Shown in pieces: positions 6,412 through 7,343 of a stretch of 7,343 nucleotides of DNA. The stretch's first letter is position 1, and each line of letters begins with the position of its first letter. The DNA lies in the NCBI GenBank assembly GCA_013820865.1, contig JACDHU010000080.1:1-7343 (forward strand), given 5' to 3'. Source of the stretch: Chloroflexota bacterium. GTDB taxonomy: Bacteria > Chloroflexota > Limnocylindria > QHBO01. Both the position numbers and the translations under genes were made by a program. The notes under the pieces were generated by a model that was given only the letters and a program-made list of their open reading frames with translations, made no database searches and was not told the DNA's origin.

Positions 6412-7343
6412 CGGTTGATCTGCTGGCTGCGCTTCGGGCCTTGCTCGATGAGCATGACCTGGATGCAATCCTCGTGTCGCGCACGGCGAACAAGCGCTAC
6501 TTCAGCGGCTTCCGGCTGAGCGACTCCGAAGGACCCACGTCCGGTTTTGCCGGGACGCTGCTCGTCACGCGCGAAGCAAACCTCATCCTTGCCGACTCCA
6601 GGTACACCGAGCAGGCGCAGATCGAGGCGCCCGATTGGGAGCTGGTGGTGACGACCGGCGCGATGCATGAGGAGCTTCCGCCGCTGCTGGAGCGTCATGG
6701 CGTCGTGTCACTCGGGTTGGAGGCGGCGATCGTGTCGCATGCCGACTGGGCGGCGCTGGCCGAGGTTGCCCCGGGCGTCGAGCTGCACGCCTTTGACGAT
6801 GAGCTCGTCCCGTTGCGGCTGCGGAAGACATCGGCGGAGGTCGAGGCCATCGCGCGCGCATGCGCCTTGACCGATGCGTGTTTCGACCACCTTGTTGCCT
6901 TCGCGAAGGCCGGCATGACGGAGCGCGCGGTGGCGTGGGAGCTCGAATCGTTCTTCCGAGGGCAGGGCTCAGAGGGTCTGGCGTTCGACACGATCGTGCT
7001 TGCCGGCCCGCGCGCCGCCATGCCGCATGGACGGCCGTCCGATGCGACCATCGAGCGCGGCAACGTCCTGCTCATCGACTACGGTTGCGTGATCGACGGC
7101 TATCGGTCCGACATGACCCGGACGCTGTTCGTGGGAGAGGTGTCGGATGACATCCGCCGCTATCACGACGCGGTCCGCGAGGCGCAGCAGCAGGCCATCG
7201 ACGCCATCGCCATCGGTGTGAACGGGCAGGACCTCGACGCGATTGCCCGGCATCGAATCGAGGCCGAGGGGGTCGAGCCCTACAGTCACGGGCTGGGTCA
7301 CGGCATCGGTCTGGAAACACACGAGGCGCCTTCGTTGCGGAAG
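6408..7343 (+). CDS. M24 family Xaa-Pro aminopeptidase/prolidase-like peptidase (3' end outside window)
   Basis: Cytoplasmic dinuclear-metal peptidase of the pita-bread fold that removes residues next to proline from short peptides. The visible 312 codons run in frame to the last base; family members are about 350-370 residues, so some 40-60 are missing. Residues 1 to about 130 form the creatinase-N domain (AILVSRTANKRYFSGF, then ILADSRYTEQA). The M24 domain starts at about 140 (LRLRKTSAEVEAI). Visible catalytic features are MPHG (H207), DYGCVIDGYRSDMTRT with metal ligands D224 and D235 at the expected 11-residue spacing, and HGLGHGIGLETHE with metal ligand H298 and second-shell H305. The two glutamate ligands expected near the C-terminus lie beyond the window. 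The GTG start overlaps the mltG stop as GTGA. In many bacteria such a gene (often called pepQ) is followed by efp, encoding elongation factor P, so efp may lie just downstream (inference). PepQ, YpdF-like aminopeptidase and generic Xaa-Pro peptidase cannot be separated here. Confidence 0.93.
   Translation, partial: MTVDLLAALRALLDEHDLDAILVSRTANKRYFSGFRLSDSEGPTSGFAGTLLVTREANLILADSRYTEQAQIEAPDWELVVTTGAMHEELPPLLERHGVVSLGLEAAIVSHADWAALAEVAPGVELHAFDDELVPLRLRKTSAEVEAIARACALTDACFDHLVAFAKAGMTERAVAWELESFFRGQGSEGLAFDTIVLAGPRAAMPHGRPSDATIERGNVLLIDYGCVIDGYRSDMTRTLFVGEVSDDIRRYHDAVREAQQQAIDAIAIGVNGQDLDAIARHRIEAEGVEPYSHGLGHGIGLETHEAPSLRK

Noticed and set aside
4873..6468. 531-codon minus-strand open frame opposite ruvX and mltG
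   Set aside because: It lies entirely opposite well-supported genes, its translation has no recognisable domain and is rich in Arg/His/Asp, and long antisense frames are expected where GC-rich third codon positions suppress stops.

Overview
This 7.3 kb window is high-GC (roughly two thirds G+C by eye). It is almost entirely coding, with every gene on the plus strand. It reads as one continuous operon-like run of six genes: alaS (3' part), an FtsA/PilM-like actin-fold ATPase, a membrane-anchored protein with a phage-baseplate-J-like outer domain, ruvX, mltG and a peptidase of family M24 (5' part). The only non-coding stretch is the 10 to 28 bases between alaS and the FtsA-like gene. The other four junctions are all 4-base start/stop overlaps (GTGA or ATGA), so translation is probably coupled along the run. 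I see no tRNA, rRNA, CRISPR array, insertion sequence, terminator hairpin or large repeat.

Organism: a chromosomal segment of a high-GC bacterium. The core order alaS - ruvX - mltG is widely conserved in Gram-positive-type bacteria. An FtsA-like gene next to a 'baseplate J/gp47'-type membrane protein is something I associate from memory with uncultivated, high-GC Chloroflexota-like lineages. That placement is inference, and the window has no phylogenetic marker I can resolve by eye. The mobile-looking name 'baseplate J' does not by itself make this a prophage, because all flanking genes are housekeeping genes with the same composition and spacing.

Layout: 1-1736 is the C-terminal two thirds of alanyl-tRNA synthetase (tRNA-recognition part, editing domain with its zinc site, C-Ala domain). 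1765-3024 is the FtsA-like ATPase. 3021-4607 is the bitopic protein with a cytoplasmic N-terminal domain, one membrane helix and a large outer region. 4604-5041 is RuvX/YqgF. 5038-6411 is MltG, the endolytic murein transglycosylase. 6408-7343 is an Xaa-Pro aminopeptidase/prolidase-like M24 enzyme that runs off the window.

How the genes may work together: alaS, ruvX and the peptidase are ordinary translation, RNA/DNA-processing and protein-turnover genes. The FtsA-like ATPase, the membrane protein and MltG form a cell-envelope group. The pairing of an FtsA/PilM-fold cytoplasmic ATPase with a single-pass membrane protein whose N-terminus faces it resembles the PilM-PilN arrangement of type IV pili and the FtsA-divisome arrangement. 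It is the most interesting element here and may be a poorly described envelope module.
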